The notes under the pieces are model-generated. The model ran no database searches, was not told the DNA's origin, and was given only the letters and a program-made list of their open reading frames with translations. Below are positions 15,990 to 25,795 of a stretch of 64,000 nucleotides of DNA, piece after piece. Within the stretch, counting starts at the first letter, position 1, and every line of letters begins with the position of its first letter. Location of the stretch: NCBI RefSeq assembly GCF_000426705.1, contig NZ_AUFW01000007.1, positions 248,001-312,000 of the forward strand, written 5' to 3'. The stretch is from Spirochaeta cellobiosiphila DSM 17781. GTDB taxonomy: Bacteria > Spirochaetota > Spirochaetia > DSM-17781. The translations under genes were made by a program, and so were the position numbers.

Positions 15990-16494
15990 ATCCTTAAATC
16001 GTTAAGTCAAAAACAATTCTCCTTAAGTGTTCAAACGATGCATTTAATCATAACATTCTGATAAACAGTGTCTGGCGTAATACATTTTTTACTGATGGTA
16101 AATCTACGCATAACATCAAGAAAATTCTTTGCCCCAAAAACTAAACCATTATCTGATCTTGGAATTAGGTAATCTGCTTTTGAAGAACTAGATAGTCTCC
16201 CGTAGATAATGCTTCGATGACAGCAATCTATAAATACAGTTAAATGACCTAAACTTGTACACAGGGTCTGAGACATTTACTTTTCTTATTTAACTGCCAA
16301 TTGTTCAACTTAATGATTCTGTGAACTTATTTTCTATTTAGCTTACTGTTAAAACTTTGTCTTGAAATAGCTGTTATCATTCTCCAGCCCACGGCCGGTT
16401 CTTCTTCAATCATCGTATCTCTCTTGCGCTCTGCTGTTATCCGGGTTCGATAATTAAAAAATTGTCTCGGGACTTTAAAAATCTTGCATATCTC
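15990..16494 (-). pseudogene. Decayed IS3-family transposase (OrfB) remnant
   Basis: On the minus strand one frame from about 16494 to 16265 reads EICKIFKVPRQFFNYRTR, then IEEEPAVGWRMITA and VHRIIKLNNWQLNKK, with two in-frame stops. This matches the N-terminal part of IS3-group OrfB. After a deletion the frame changes at about 16276 to LTVFIDCCHRSII, SDNGLVFGAKNFLDVMRR and ITPDTVYQNVMIKC. These are the DDE catalytic core with the second Asp. The C-terminal part past 16031 has further stops and frame changes. About 500 bp remain of a gene of nearly 900 bp, so it is inactive. Confidence 0.75.
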
Positions 16495-16815
16495 CTAATA
16501 AAGATATCTATACAATGATTCATTAATGGACTCTTTGTGGTTATTGTAATTTTAGAATCTTTTCTCAACCCAGGTATTCTACGTATTTATTATTCCTAAA
16601 TCATTTTTGAAGGTTTCTAAATTATTTTTCTTGAGCTTGAAAACAAAAGGTTTGGTAGTTAGTGGGAATAAAGAACAGCATGTTAAATTTTTGATCGTGG
16701 AAACAAATTAGTGATTGTGCAAATGGTTTAATTAAGAGGAGTTTAACTTTAATATTTCTAAAAATATTAAATCATTTCATTCAAAATTTTAGTTCCATAA
16801 GTACTAGGAGCTAAA
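16495..16815. other. AT-rich intergenic stretch, no gene seen
   Basis: No ORF, hairpin with T-run or tRNA-like fold was found in these 320 bases. The right end contains an AGGAG five bases before the lipoprotein start at 16816. The left part may contain unrecognisable remains of the IS3 element. Confidence 0.5.
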
Positions 16816-18696
16816 ATGTTAATCGTACTATTACTACTAATAATATTATCATCCTGTAATTTAATACCAACTAATGAACCTCCTGATAAATCAGGACAAT
16901 TATCACTTACCTTTAAAACTGATCAAAACATAACACGAAGCTACTTACCTGATAAAGGTGATTTAATAATTGACCATTTACATATTACTATTCAAAGAAA
17001 TAATAATGTTGAATTTGATCAGATTATTGAACCTTCTGGGCTTCAATTAGATATCGACTTTGGACCAATAACCATTATTATCTCTGCCATTAATGAAAAA
17101 GATATCGAAATCTACAAAGGTACAGAAACCTTTGAATTTAATGAAAATACCGAGAAAGTTATCCAACTATATCCTCTAGAAGGACCAGGTAACTTCTCTT
17201 TTATATTAAAGACAGATAATATAATGGCAGATAAAGTTATTTTCACATTAAGAAATAGCACCTTCACTCAATCATGGACAAACAAAATAGATAGTAGCAA
17301 AATTAATATAAATGATAAAATACAGCAAGGGATTTATTTTGCTACAGTAGATATCTATAAAGAAGGAACTTTAATCAATCAAATTAATGATAGTGTTTTG
17401 ATTTTTCCTAATTTAATTACACAAATCGAATACATTCATTTAGATGAAGACCATAAAAATAAAGACCCATCTCTTTCATATGCGATTAAAAATTATAGAG
17501 TAGAAAGCTTGTCAGAATTACAAAGTTTTTGGACACCTTACTGTTCTGAAAATATACCTAGTATTAATTTACCAGAGGATTACTCATGCATTTGGTATAT
17601 CAATAATCAAGAAGTAAGCCATTCTCCTATTCCCATGCTGCCTACTATCAGTGGTACTTATAATTTGAGTTTGTTATTCAGTCAAAGTCAATATCTGGGT
17701 GGTTTTTGGGAATCTCAGATTAATGTAATAAATAACACAGATTTCAATTGGAGACGTAGCTATAATAGCACTAAAGAAATGCCCCTCCAAGGGATACGAC
17801 AAATATTATCACTGAGTCCCAATGTTTATATATCTGCTAATTATGATAACAATTCACTATCTCTTTTTTCCTATGACAATTTTGAAATAAAATCAATTAA
17901 TTCATTTAAGAGTATTGATGGTAGTAAAATAAACAAGCCTATATGTTTGCTCAATGATAAAACAAGTGTTTTTGTTTTAGATAGAACTGGATCTATTTTT
18001 GAAGGATACTTTTCAAAAGATAATATCAGCTTTAGAAAAGTTACTTCTTTGACAGGATATGGTAATGCTAAATCAATGATAAAATATTCGGATATACTCA
18101 TATTATCATTTGAATCAGGACTGTATTCCTACGATTTAAACAGACAAAATCTAAAGGTGGTCACATTAGGAGTTTCTCTAGACGAAATGATCTATCTTGA
18201 TAGTAATACAATCTGTGGAGTATCGAAGAAGGATGATCGAGTTTATATATTCAATGTCACAAATAGTGAAATTAAAGTAAAGAATTTTTGGCCGACAGAC
18301 ACTACAAACCATAATTATATAAATGGGGCTCATCATCTAGCATTTGACAAAACTAGTTCGACGATTTTTGTCACAAGCTTCTATAGTGATAGCTTATTTG
18401 CTATTAAATACATTAATAATCAATTCTCAATATCAGATATATGGACCCCAAGAGATGCCAACTCAAAATACTCACAAAACTGCTACTATAGCAAAGGAAT
18501 AGTATACTGGATGCTTACAAGTGGTGATGAGATTGCAACAGCTATTTGGAGTGGCAATAAATTCATTGATACATTAGTATCACAATATGCAAATCAAGGT
18601 TTATGGGAATCTCCTCGAAGCTTCGTACAGACAGACAAAGGGTTTCTTATTGCAAGTAAAAAACCTCAGGAGCTTCATATTTTTATTACTAACTAA
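16816..18696 (+). CDS. Large surface lipoprotein, family not recognised
   Basis: The 626-residue protein starts with a lipoprotein signal (MLIVLLLLIILSSC, Cys at residue 14). The first 300 residues look like successive beta-sandwich domains. Residues 310-620 contain repeated short beta-strand blocks (for example ICLLNDKTSVFVLD) that could form a beta-propeller, but no repeat family can be named. The stretch ITRSYLPD early in the mature part recalls Treponema and Spirochaeta lipoproteins. An AGGAG five bases upstream supports the start. The 3' end overlaps the convergent prenyl synthase gene by eight bases. Confidence 0.75.
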   Translation: MLIVLLLLIILSSCNLIPTNEPPDKSGQLSLTFKTDQNITRSYLPDKGDLIIDHLHITIQRNNNVEFDQIIEPSGLQLDIDFGPITIIISAINEKDIEIYKGTETFEFNENTEKVIQLYPLEGPGNFSFILKTDNIMADKVIFTLRNSTFTQSWTNKIDSSKININDKIQQGIYFATVDIYKEGTLINQINDSVLIFPNLITQIEYIHLDEDHKNKDPSLSYAIKNYRVESLSELQSFWTPYCSENIPSINLPEDYSCIWYINNQEVSHSPIPMLPTISGTYNLSLLFSQSQYLGGFWESQINVINNTDFNWRRSYNSTKEMPLQGIRQILSLSPNVYISANYDNNSLSLFSYDNFEIKSINSFKSIDGSKINKPICLLNDKTSVFVLDRTGSIFEGYFSKDNISFRKVTSLTGYGNAKSMIKYSDILILSFESGLYSYDLNRQNLKVVTLGVSLDEMIYLDSNTICGVSKKDDRVYIFNVTNSEIKVKNFWPTDTTNHNYINGAHHLAFDKTSSTIFVTSFYSDSLFAIKYINNQFSISDIWTPRDANSKYSQNCYYSKGIVYWMLTSGDEIATAIWSGNKFIDTLVSQYANQGLWESPRSFVQTDKGFLIASKKPQELHIFITN

Positions 18697-19735
18697 GCAT
18701 CTTATCCAAGAACCCTTGCAACACTCCAATCAATAAATCCTTAGCCTCAGAGTCTTTAAATCCATCAATCAACCTCTGCCTAGCATCGAATAACATATCC
18801 TTAGCGATAAGCCCAGCTTGGGAGATTGAGCCATTCTTATCCATCATATCAATAGCATCAAAGATTACCTTATCTTCCACAGAAGGACCTATTTCTTTAG
18901 CCTGATTCATTAAATTCAGAAACTCAGGATTAACATCATTACCTGATAAATAAAGAATCACAGGAAGGCTTTTCTTGCCCTCAACAATATCGTCTCCTCT
19001 TCTCTTCCCAGGATTACCAGTAGTTAAGTTTTTCACATCGTCCAGGATTTGAAAACCTACCCCAATATCTTCCCAGATGGCTCCCAACTTCAAAGCGTCT
19101 TCTTCGATGCCACCACCAACAATCCAACCCAGCTGGGCTGCCATCCGAGCCAGACTTCCGGTCTTGAATCGGCACATTTGAAGATACTCATCCACTTGAG
19201 GAATGTACTGATTATTATTATGCCACTGGATATCAAGTCCTTGACCAAAGTGCAAACGCCTACAATCTTGTAAATAATATTTCATAAGAAGGAGTTTTTT
19301 CTCGGCAGATATATCTAAATTCTCTAATACATAAGAAGGGAGAAAATAGAGATGATTTCCTGCATTAATAGACAAATCTATACCATACATCAAGTGAACA
19401 GCAGGTTTACCCCTTCTTTCTTCAGAATTATCTTCAATATCATCAATGATTAAGCTACCATTATGAGGTAACTCAACGACAGGACAAAGGTCATAAGCCA
19501 AAGAATCATTTCCAGCCATCTCACTGGCAAGGACAACAACAAGGGGACGCCAACGCTTTCCCCCTCTATTCACCAATTCTAATGCTGGCTTATTCAATAT
19601 ATCTAAATGCTTCGGTTGGACAGCTTTATTATGTTCCCCTGCGACAAGACCTAACCAATCCAAATCTGCTTTTTCAGGTAATACCTTCTGAATTGAGGCT
19701 TCTATCTTTTGTAATCTGCTCTTATACTTATCCAT
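18689..19735 (-). CDS. Polyprenyl synthetase family protein, eukaryote-like GGPP synthase type
   Basis: This 348-residue trans-isoprenyl diphosphate synthase builds short prenyl diphosphates from IPP and an allylic primer. The first Asp-rich motif is SLIIDDIEDNSEERRGKPA (about 93-111). The second is GFQILDDVKNL, so it reads DDxxN, not DDxxD. The segments HFGQGLDIQW and DEYLQMCRFKTGSL resemble animal and fungal GGPP synthases more than the usual bacterial enzymes. It overlaps the upstream lipoprotein gene tail to tail and has a divergent neighbour, rlmE. The product chain length cannot be read from sequence alone. Confidence 0.88.
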   Translation of the reverse strand: MDKYKSRLQKIEASIQKVLPEKADLDWLGLVAGEHNKAVQPKHLDILNKPALELVNRGGKRWRPLVVVLASEMAGNDSLAYDLCPVVELPHNGSLIIDDIEDNSEERRGKPAVHLMYGIDLSINAGNHLYFLPSYVLENLDISAEKKLLLMKYYLQDCRRLHFGQGLDIQWHNNNQYIPQVDEYLQMCRFKTGSLARMAAQLGWIVGGGIEEDALKLGAIWEDIGVGFQILDDVKNLTTGNPGKRRGDDIVEGKKSLPVILYLSGNDVNPEFLNLMNQAKEIGPSVEDKVIFDAIDMMDKNGSISQAGLIAKDMLFDARQRLIDGFKDSEAKDLLIGVLQGFLDKMLS

Positions 19736-19780
19736 GGTTAGAGTCTCTATAGACTCATCAAATTAGTCAAGGAAAAAGAT

Positions 19781-20413
19781 ATGGCCAAAAGGGACACTCT
19801 CGATTTTTATTCACTAAAAGCACAAAAAGAAGGCTATCCTGCCCGATCAGTATATAAACTGGAAGAAATTCAGCAAAAAATAAAAGTAATCAAACCTAAG
19901 GATCATGTCCTCGACATCGGAGCATCCCCAGGAAGCTGGAGTCTCTATGTTCTCAAGATACTTAAAGGACAGGGAAAATTAACAGCCATTGATTTAAAAC
20001 CCTTAAATCTGAAAAAGCAACCACCCTCTAATTACGACTTCTTCCAAGGAGATGTTTTTGATAAGGAAAACCAGGATATATTGAGAGAAAAAGGACCTTA
20101 TCATGTCATTATCTCAGATGCAGCCCCCTCCACTACAGGAAACAGAACCATCGACTGTGGTAGGTCCTATAGCTTAAATGAGCAAATATTATCAGTAGGA
20201 GATGCTTTATTGGAAACAGGGGGGAATTTAATCATAAAAGTCTTCCAAGGAGGAGATGAAAAAATCCTCCTTGAAAGGATGCAACAAAGCTTTGATAAAG
20301 TTAAAATTCTTAAACCGAAAGCAGTACGAAAGATATCTTTCGAAACCTACTTCATCGGTTTAGGAAAGAAAGCTAATAATCCCGAACTAACAGAAGATGA
20401 ACCATCTTCTTGA
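19781..20413 (+). CDS. rlmE: 23S rRNA (uridine-2'-O-)-methyltransferase RlmE (FtsJ/RrmJ)
   Basis: This 210-residue SAM-dependent enzyme methylates the ribose of U2552 of 23S rRNA in E. coli. Motif I is VLDIGASPGSW (about 43-53). The catalytic tetrad K-D-K-E is visible at Lys26 (SVYKLEE), Asp113 (ISDAAPS), Lys153 (LIIKVFQGG) and Glu188 (ISFETYF). Length is normal. The 3' end overlaps the convergent prenyl synthase gene by 41 bases. Confidence 0.93.
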   Translation: MAKRDTLDFYSLKAQKEGYPARSVYKLEEIQQKIKVIKPKDHVLDIGASPGSWSLYVLKILKGQGKLTAIDLKPLNLKKQPPSNYDFFQGDVFDKENQDILREKGPYHVIISDAAPSTTGNRTIDCGRSYSLNEQILSVGDALLETGGNLIIKVFQGGDEKILLERMQQSFDKVKILKPKAVRKISFETYFIGLGKKANNPELTEDEPSS

Positions 20414-21335
20414 GAAGATCTTTATTAGGATTATCAGGTAGACTATCAATATCCTTGATAGATCGTTGCATATAATGTGTTGTTAAGTCCTTTGTTTTAG
20501 ATAAGGCATTGGTGCTTTGATAAGCTCTTAACAATCTTTTTCTTCGTATAAAATTGGGTTTACCATTGGCAAGGGTACTTTCCAGGAAGGTACTTTCCTC
20601 GCAGGCTAATATAACAGGCAAGGTATAATATCCATTCTTAAGATCCCAACCTAAAGGCTTGCCAACTTTTTTGGGATCACCATTCAAATCTAACAAATCA
20701 TCTTGTAATTGGAAGGCTGCTCCTAAAGAATAGCCTATTCTACGGAACTTTTCACCTAAGACAGCTTCTTGACCACTTTTAACTGTACCTGAATAACAAC
20801 TAAGCATAAACAAAGCCCCGGTTTTACGGATGATTTTCTTTATAGCCCGTCTTTTACTCATTATCAGCTTATAACGATCTGTATTTTGCTGGATTTCTCC
20901 AGAGGCTATAGCTTTAATACCTGTGGCAATAATAATACCATTATCAAAAGAAGTGGTCTTTGCCACCAACTCCACAGCCAAAGCCAGGAGATAATCTCCT
21001 AACAATATAGCATTTCGTTTACCAGCTAAGGCAAATAAAGAAGGTGAACCTCTTCGCAATTTGGAATTATCGATTATGTCATCATGCACTAAGGTAGCCA
21101 AATGAAGTATTTCAATGGCACATGCTAAATCAAGCAGGGAGTCTTCCTCAGTTTCACCCCAACCAGCTGATAACATAACCAATAGAGGCCTTATTCTTTT
21201 ACCTCTACGAGAAAGGTCGCTTAACGAATAAGCGACCTGATGTTCCTCATTTTTCAAAATATGCTGAAGACGTCTGTCTATTTTTGAGTGTAGGGCCTCA
21301 AGTTCCGGTACAGAGGCCCAAAAAGAACTCGACAT
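20373..21335 (-). CDS. Polyprenyl diphosphate synthase (quinone side-chain type)
   Basis: The 320-residue protein is a typical bacterial long-chain trans-prenyl synthase. The first motif is LVHDDIIDNSKLRRG (about 76-90) and the second FQLQDDLLDLNGDPKKVGKPLG (about 207-228). It overlaps the NDH-2 gene by one base and so is translated from the same mRNA as a quinone-reducing dehydrogenase. A role in making the menaquinone or demethylmenaquinone tail follows from this context, as for DmkB in Listeria. Confidence 0.9.
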   Translation of the reverse strand: MSSSFWASVPELEALHSKIDRRLQHILKNEEHQVAYSLSDLSRRGKRIRPLLVMLSAGWGETEEDSLLDLACAIEILHLATLVHDDIIDNSKLRRGSPSLFALAGKRNAILLGDYLLALAVELVAKTTSFDNGIIIATGIKAIASGEIQQNTDRYKLIMSKRRAIKKIIRKTGALFMLSCYSGTVKSGQEAVLGEKFRRIGYSLGAAFQLQDDLLDLNGDPKKVGKPLGWDLKNGYYTLPVILACEESTFLESTLANGKPNFIRRKRLLRAYQSTNALSKTKDLTTHYMQRSIKDIDSLPDNPNKDLLKKMVHLLLVRDY

Positions 21336-23221
21336 TATTCTCCCGTAAAGAGATGATGCTTTTTAATGAAAGGTATTTTTTTGTAGTACTTTCCAAGGAA
21401 AGGCATAACCCAATAATCTAATCCAGCAAAATTACCTGCTCCTCCCATTAGGGCAACAGCAGCCATCATGTACCATAGCATTTCAGCACCAGCCATAGCA
21501 CCAAGTGTAAACATCAATCCAAGACCTATGGAAACTAAAGCAGCTAAGAAGGTGAATAGTCCACCAATAAGGGCAAGTCCAATACCGATTTCTGCAAAAA
21601 CAGCACTAGCTTGGAATAAGAAAGGAGCCTTTGCTACAATGGCATCCATGAACCAGGTATAGAGAAAGAAGGGCTCTGATAATAATGGCTGTACAGCCTG
21701 GGCTGCTTGATTAACCGTTTCAGCAACTTCTTCAGAAGCGGCTGACGCACCATCTACAGGCATTATAAAGATATTATCCGGAGACAACCATCCATCTTGT
21801 ACTTTCATTATACCTTCGATCAACCACTTAGCCCCAACAAACATTCGTAAAGGGAAAAGCCAGAAAGTGTGAATCTTATTAGAAGCAAAGCCTCCAATCA
21901 TAGATCTTCTTTCTTTAATACCGAAGAAACGGGCCATTAAATATTCCCAGCAACCATTAAAACCGGTAACACTCCAAAGGTAGTGAAGATTAACAATGTG
22001 CTTCATGGCCATAGCCATAAAGCCGCTCATCATCATTCCCATTAAGTTTGCTACAGCATACTTACTTCCTATAGAGACCATGTATCCATGGTAATTACTC
22101 TTAAAAGCTTTTTTATCCTTACCTTGAATGTCTGCAATGATATTAGAAGCAGCACACTCACCTGTCTGAAGGGCTGTTTCTACGATTTGAGGAAGTGTTT
22201 TATGTCCTTCCAGATGCCATGTCACATCACCGATAATATAAACGTTTTCATAAGCTTCAGATTGCATGTACTCATTAGTGATGACACGACACTTTTTCTG
22301 TATATTAAATCTTAAGTTAGTGTCATCAGAACAAGTTCCATCTTCTGCTACATTCTGACATTGTCTGCTTTCTTTCTTTGTTTCATGAAGTGGTTTAAGC
22401 TCACCAGCGAATGCAGAGCCTTTTACACCACAAGACCAAACTAATGTTTTTGTTGCAATAGATAAATCACTTATTTTGATATCGTCAGCCGTTACTTCTG
22501 TTATTGCTGAATCTAGAAGGATTTCTCCTCCTTTTTTCTCAATAAACTTAACAGATTTATCTCTTAACTTACGAGGCAGCATAGGAAGTATTTCCCTTTG
22601 TGCTTCTACTAAGATAACCCTAACTTCATCACTCTTAACATCGTATTGTCCGCATAGTTTCTTTTTCCATTCCAGTAATTCCCCAAGCATTTCTACACCT
22701 GTGAAACCTGCACCTGCTACAACAAAGGTCAATAATTGCTGTCTCTTTATAAGATCAGATGTTCTTGATGCTTCTAGAAAACAATTTTCGATATGCTCAC
22801 GAAGTTTGATTGCGTCATTATAAGACCAAAGAGTAAAAGAATGATCTTGTGCCCCTGTAACTCCAAAGAACTCAGGTTCTGCACCAACACCCATTACAAG
22901 ATAATCATACTTATACTCTTTATCCCTACCAGATAAAACTTTTTGATCAAAATCTATGTTCTCTATTTCATCTATTACAACATGTACAGCTGTTCCGGCG
23001 AAGATTTTTTTTAAGGAGATTCTAATAGAATCTTCCTCAACCCGTCCTCCTGCCACCTCGTGGAGCTCGGTCATTAAAGTATGGAAGGGATTCCTATCGA
23101 TCAATGTGATCTGAGTCGCTTCTTGTTTTTTTAAACCTTTTAATAATTTCTTTGCTGCTGCTACTCCACCGTAGCCGCCACCCAATATGACTATATTCCT
23201 CACCTTAGACTCCATAAACAT
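21335..23221 (-). CDS. ndh2: Type II NADH dehydrogenase with C-terminal membrane (DoxX-like) domain
   Basis: Residues 1-400 form a two-dinucleotide-binding flavoprotein, with NIVILGGGYGG at the N-terminus (FAD), a second Rossmann motif near TFVVAGAGFTG, and the FAD motif VYIIGDVTW. Residues about 460-610 contain several membrane helices in a DoxX-like arrangement. The 628-residue length and this fusion match the Ndh2 of the Listeria extracellular electron transfer locus. The usual NDH-2 is about 430 residues. It should pass electrons from NADH to quinone at the membrane. The ATG at 23221 has GGGAG five bases upstream. It follows pplA and precedes the prenyl synthase. Confidence 0.88.
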   Translation of the reverse strand: MFMESKVRNIVILGGGYGGVAAAKKLLKGLKKQEATQITLIDRNPFHTLMTELHEVAGGRVEEDSIRISLKKIFAGTAVHVVIDEIENIDFDQKVLSGRDKEYKYDYLVMGVGAEPEFFGVTGAQDHSFTLWSYNDAIKLREHIENCFLEASRTSDLIKRQQLLTFVVAGAGFTGVEMLGELLEWKKKLCGQYDVKSDEVRVILVEAQREILPMLPRKLRDKSVKFIEKKGGEILLDSAITEVTADDIKISDLSIATKTLVWSCGVKGSAFAGELKPLHETKKESRQCQNVAEDGTCSDDTNLRFNIQKKCRVITNEYMQSEAYENVYIIGDVTWHLEGHKTLPQIVETALQTGECAASNIIADIQGKDKKAFKSNYHGYMVSIGSKYAVANLMGMMMSGFMAMAMKHIVNLHYLWSVTGFNGCWEYLMARFFGIKERRSMIGGFASNKIHTFWLFPLRMFVGAKWLIEGIMKVQDGWLSPDNIFIMPVDGASAASEEVAETVNQAAQAVQPLLSEPFFLYTWFMDAIVAKAPFLFQASAVFAEIGIGLALIGGLFTFLAALVSIGLGLMFTLGAMAGAEMLWYMMAAVALMGGAGNFAGLDYWVMPFLGKYYKKIPFIKKHHLFTGE

Positions 23222-23350
23222 GGCGGCTCCCTAACAGAGAGCTTCGCCAGTATTTGATTCAGTAAACTTTTATTAATATAGTAAATTAATTAGATATGAT
23301 CTAGGAGGTAAGGCTTACTCCTTGAAGAAGTAAACCTTTTTTATTAGAAA

Positions 23351-24118
23351 TTAACCCCTAGCGGAGATTGCTTTTGCAGCCAAAGCCTTAAATCGCTCAG
23401 ATAAGCTTGTTGCTCCAGATACGGCATCAACAGTGTCTACAGATCCCGTTGTTTCTAATTGTTTAATCAACTGAGCTTGAGCCTCCTCCCAAGAAACACC
23501 TGAATGTTCTTTCATCATGGAGTTATAACTTTCATTTCCTAGCTTACCAACTTTATCTGCATCCACTTCATCATAGGCAACTTTTGATATTTCACCATTT
23601 TGATAAGTTACAGAAATAGTTCCAGTATAACCACGTTCATCAGCTTCATCACTGACAGTATAGGTATCATTCATTGGTATAACAATATTCTCAGTGTTAC
23701 CAGCTTCAGCATTCTTAAGAATTGCGGATAATAGTTCATTAAAATTAGCTTTGGTACTTGTTGCTCCTGATACACCGTCAACGGGACCAGCTTGTTTTTT
23801 AATCAATTGTTCTTCCATTGCTGATTTTGCGCTGGCTGGTGTTGTCTCTTTTTTTGTAATCTTAACCATCATATCTGCATAGTTTTGATCCTGGGACTTC
23901 AATTCACCAACTTGATTAACATAATCAAAGTCAGCTGATGCAATTTTTCCATCCTTAATTGTTAAGTTAAGAAATGGTTTCCATCCATTATGATCAGCAG
24001 CGTCATAGACAGCCGAATAAGACCCATCTTGATAGTCTGTAGTAGAAGAGTCATTGCCACATGAAGCAAGAAGTGTAATCAAACTAAGGGCAATCATAAA
24101 CAAAAATGATTTTTTCAT
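23351..24118 (-). CDS. pplA: FMN-binding (flavinylated) lipoprotein, PplA-like
   Basis: The lipoprotein signal MKKSFLFMIALSLITLLASC places the protein outside the membrane, with a lipid on Cys20. Two tandem FMN_bind domains follow, ending in the flavinylation motifs DGVSGATS (about 114-121) and DAVSGATS (about 231-238). An ApbE enzyme attaches FMN to such Thr residues. PplA of Listeria has the same two-domain design and carries electrons to outside acceptors. The second of two ATG codons is preferred (AGGAGG five bases upstream). A consensus -35 precedes it, and apbE is divergent. Confidence 0.88.
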   Translation of the reverse strand: MKKSFLFMIALSLITLLASCGNDSSTTDYQDGSYSAVYDAADHNGWKPFLNLTIKDGKIASADFDYVNQVGELKSQDQNYADMMVKITKKETTPASAKSAMEEQLIKKQAGPVDGVSGATSTKANFNELLSAILKNAEAGNTENIVIPMNDTYTVSDEADERGYTGTISVTYQNGEISKVAYDEVDADKVGKLGNESYNSMMKEHSGVSWEEAQAQLIKQLETTGSVDTVDAVSGATSLSERFKALAAKAISARG

Positions 24119-24144
24119 CATTTCCTCCTGTTAAGTTGTTTCAC

Positions 24145-24174
24145 AGTTTATCTTGTTGATATACCATATGTCAA
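24145..24174 (-). promoter_or_regulatory. pplA promoter
   Basis: TTGACA (24169-24174) and TAAACT (24145-24150), spaced by 18 bases, lie on the minus strand upstream of pplA in the gap shared with the divergent apbE gene. Confidence 0.55.
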
Positions 24175-24202
24175 AATTTTAAAACACACTGAGGTTTATA
24201 TA

Positions 24203-25219
24203 ATGAAATTGCGACCTAATATCGTATTAATCTCAATTTGGATAATTATTTCTCTATTATCTTGCGCTGATCAAAGAGGAGTTTCAGCCTCTCGATTGTT
24301 ACTGGGAACAACATGTACTATCACAGCTGATGGAGTATCACAAATTGAATTGGAAAATACTCTGGATATGGTGAAGGACATCGAAAACAGAATGCATACC
24401 ACAAGAGATGGTAGTGAGGTAGCCCTCATTAATCAGATGGCCGGAATAAAAGCTGTCCATATATCTAATGATACCTATGCAGTAATAAAGAAGTCCCTAC
24501 AAATGGCAAAGGATTCTCATGGGGCTTTTGATCCAACTTTAGGACCAGTCATTGAATTATGGGGAATCAGCTCCGATAATCCGAGACTTCCCAGTCCCGA
24601 AGAAATCAAAGAGGCCCTAAAGTTCGTCGATTATACAAAAGTTGTACTTAATGACAACAATCAAACTGTGTTTCTTCAAGAAAAAGGAATGGTTATTGAT
24701 CTAGGTGGAATAGCTAAAGGTTATGCGGCAGATGTAGTATATAAAGAGCTGAAAGAACTGGGAGCCCATAGTGCACTCATTGACTTCGGAGGCAACATAA
24801 TGGTACTGGGAGCAAAGGGTGATAGACCATGGATCATTGGTATACAAGACCCCTTTCTTCCACGAGGTCAATCCATGGGGAGATTAGAAGCACAAGACCA
24901 AACTATTGTTACCAGTGGTATCTATGAAAGATTCCTGGAAGTAGATGGTAAACACTATCACCATATCATGGATAGCCAGACAGGTTATCCTATTGATAAT
25001 AATCTAGCAGGAGTTACGGTTCGGACAAAGGTTTCAATGGAAGCAGATGGACTATCCACAGCATTATTTGCCTTAGGTCCTGAACAAAGTCAGGACTTAT
25101 TGGCAGAGTATCCTGATGTAGAAGCTTATTTTATCACTAAAGATAAAAAAGTAATTACTTATCACGCGAATCATCATCTGCTCATAACGAATTCAGAATT
25201 TGAACTGGTAGAGAGATAG
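24203..25219 (+). CDS. apbE: FAD:protein FMN transferase (ApbE), lipoprotein
   Basis: This 338-residue enzyme transfers FMN from FAD to Thr or Ser of exported flavoproteins. A lipoprotein signal (up to IISLLSC, near residue 21) anchors it outside. Visible ApbE motifs are LGTTCTIT (about 33-40), FDPTLGPVIELWG (about 111-123), DLGGIAKGYAADVV (about 171-184) and the metal-site Asp/Thr region MEADGLSTALFALG (about 280-293). It is divergent from pplA, its probable substrate, and overlaps the end of the EcfT-like gene by 27 bases. GAGG eight bases upstream supports the ATG. Confidence 0.93.
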   Translation: MKLRPNIVLISIWIIISLLSCADQRGVSASRLLLGTTCTITADGVSQIELENTLDMVKDIENRMHTTRDGSEVALINQMAGIKAVHISNDTYAVIKKSLQMAKDSHGAFDPTLGPVIELWGISSDNPRLPSPEEIKEALKFVDYTKVVLNDNNQTVFLQEKGMVIDLGGIAKGYAADVVYKELKELGAHSALIDFGGNIMVLGAKGDRPWIIGIQDPFLPRGQSMGRLEAQDQTIVTSGIYERFLEVDGKHYHHIMDSQTGYPIDNNLAGVTVRTKVSMEADGLSTALFALGPEQSQDLLAEYPDVEAYFITKDKKVITYHANHHLLITNSEFELVER

Positions 25220-25795
25220 GCCTACAAAAACCAACCAATACAATCCAATCAATAAGAATCCTTGGATTGTGTTGGTTCTTTTTTCTGCAACTTCATTGGT
25301 AGCATTAAGAGGATAAAGGTCTTCAAGGAACTGATCGATCTTTGTAATCCAATTACCTTTTGTTATCTCCTTCTTTCTATCTAGAATAACTTCCAGATAG
25401 ACAAAAGTCTCCCCTAGCAAAGCACCTAACTTTCCAGGGAATGTTAAATCTCTATGAACAGCAGATAAACTAAGAAAAACCATCCCAATTATGGTAAAAC
25501 CTTTTACAACTCCAATAACTAGGGAACCTAAAGTAATATCTATAGGCCCTAAGGAATAAAGAAGCTGTCCTGCAGGGGTCAAGAGATGAAAGAAGGTTAC
25601 CGAACCTACCATCATAACAAAATATAAGTATTTCAATTTTTTACCTGCTAAGGTAACTAAAAAAGCCAACATCAATACTTCAATGAATTTCAACAATACA
25701 TTGTCTTGAAAACTGAAAGGAATAATGAGGGGGATGAAACCCCAGAACCTTGTTTTAGGATTTAATAGTTTACTTATCCTATCTTTGGGCTTCAT
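25193..25795 (-). CDS. EcfT/CbiQ-like membrane protein
   Basis: The 200-residue protein has about four to five hydrophobic helices and a charged C-terminal half (FPGKLGALLGETFVYLEVILDRKKE). This pattern resembles the transmembrane coupling subunit of ECF vitamin transporters, though the Ala-Arg motifs are not clear. The ATG at 25795 has AGGAAG upstream and overlaps the EetB-like gene by 17 bases. In flavin-based electron transfer loci an ECF system can move flavin across the membrane for ApbE. That role here is inference from context. Confidence 0.5.
   Translation of the reverse strand: MKPKDRISKLLNPKTRFWGFIPLIIPFSFQDNVLLKFIEVLMLAFLVTLAGKKLKYLYFVMMVGSVTFFHLLTPAGQLLYSLGPIDITLGSLVIGVVKGFTIIGMVFLSLSAVHRDLTFPGKLGALLGETFVYLEVILDRKKEITKGNWITKIDQFLEDLYPLNATNEVAEKRTNTIQGFLLIGLYWLVFVGLSLYQFKF

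Noticed and set aside
23311-23345. Terminator between pplA and ndh2
   Set aside because: The hairpin pairs well on the minus strand but lacks a T-run there. On the plus strand it has a T-run but a C-A mismatch and no gene to end. It may only be an intercistronic hairpin.
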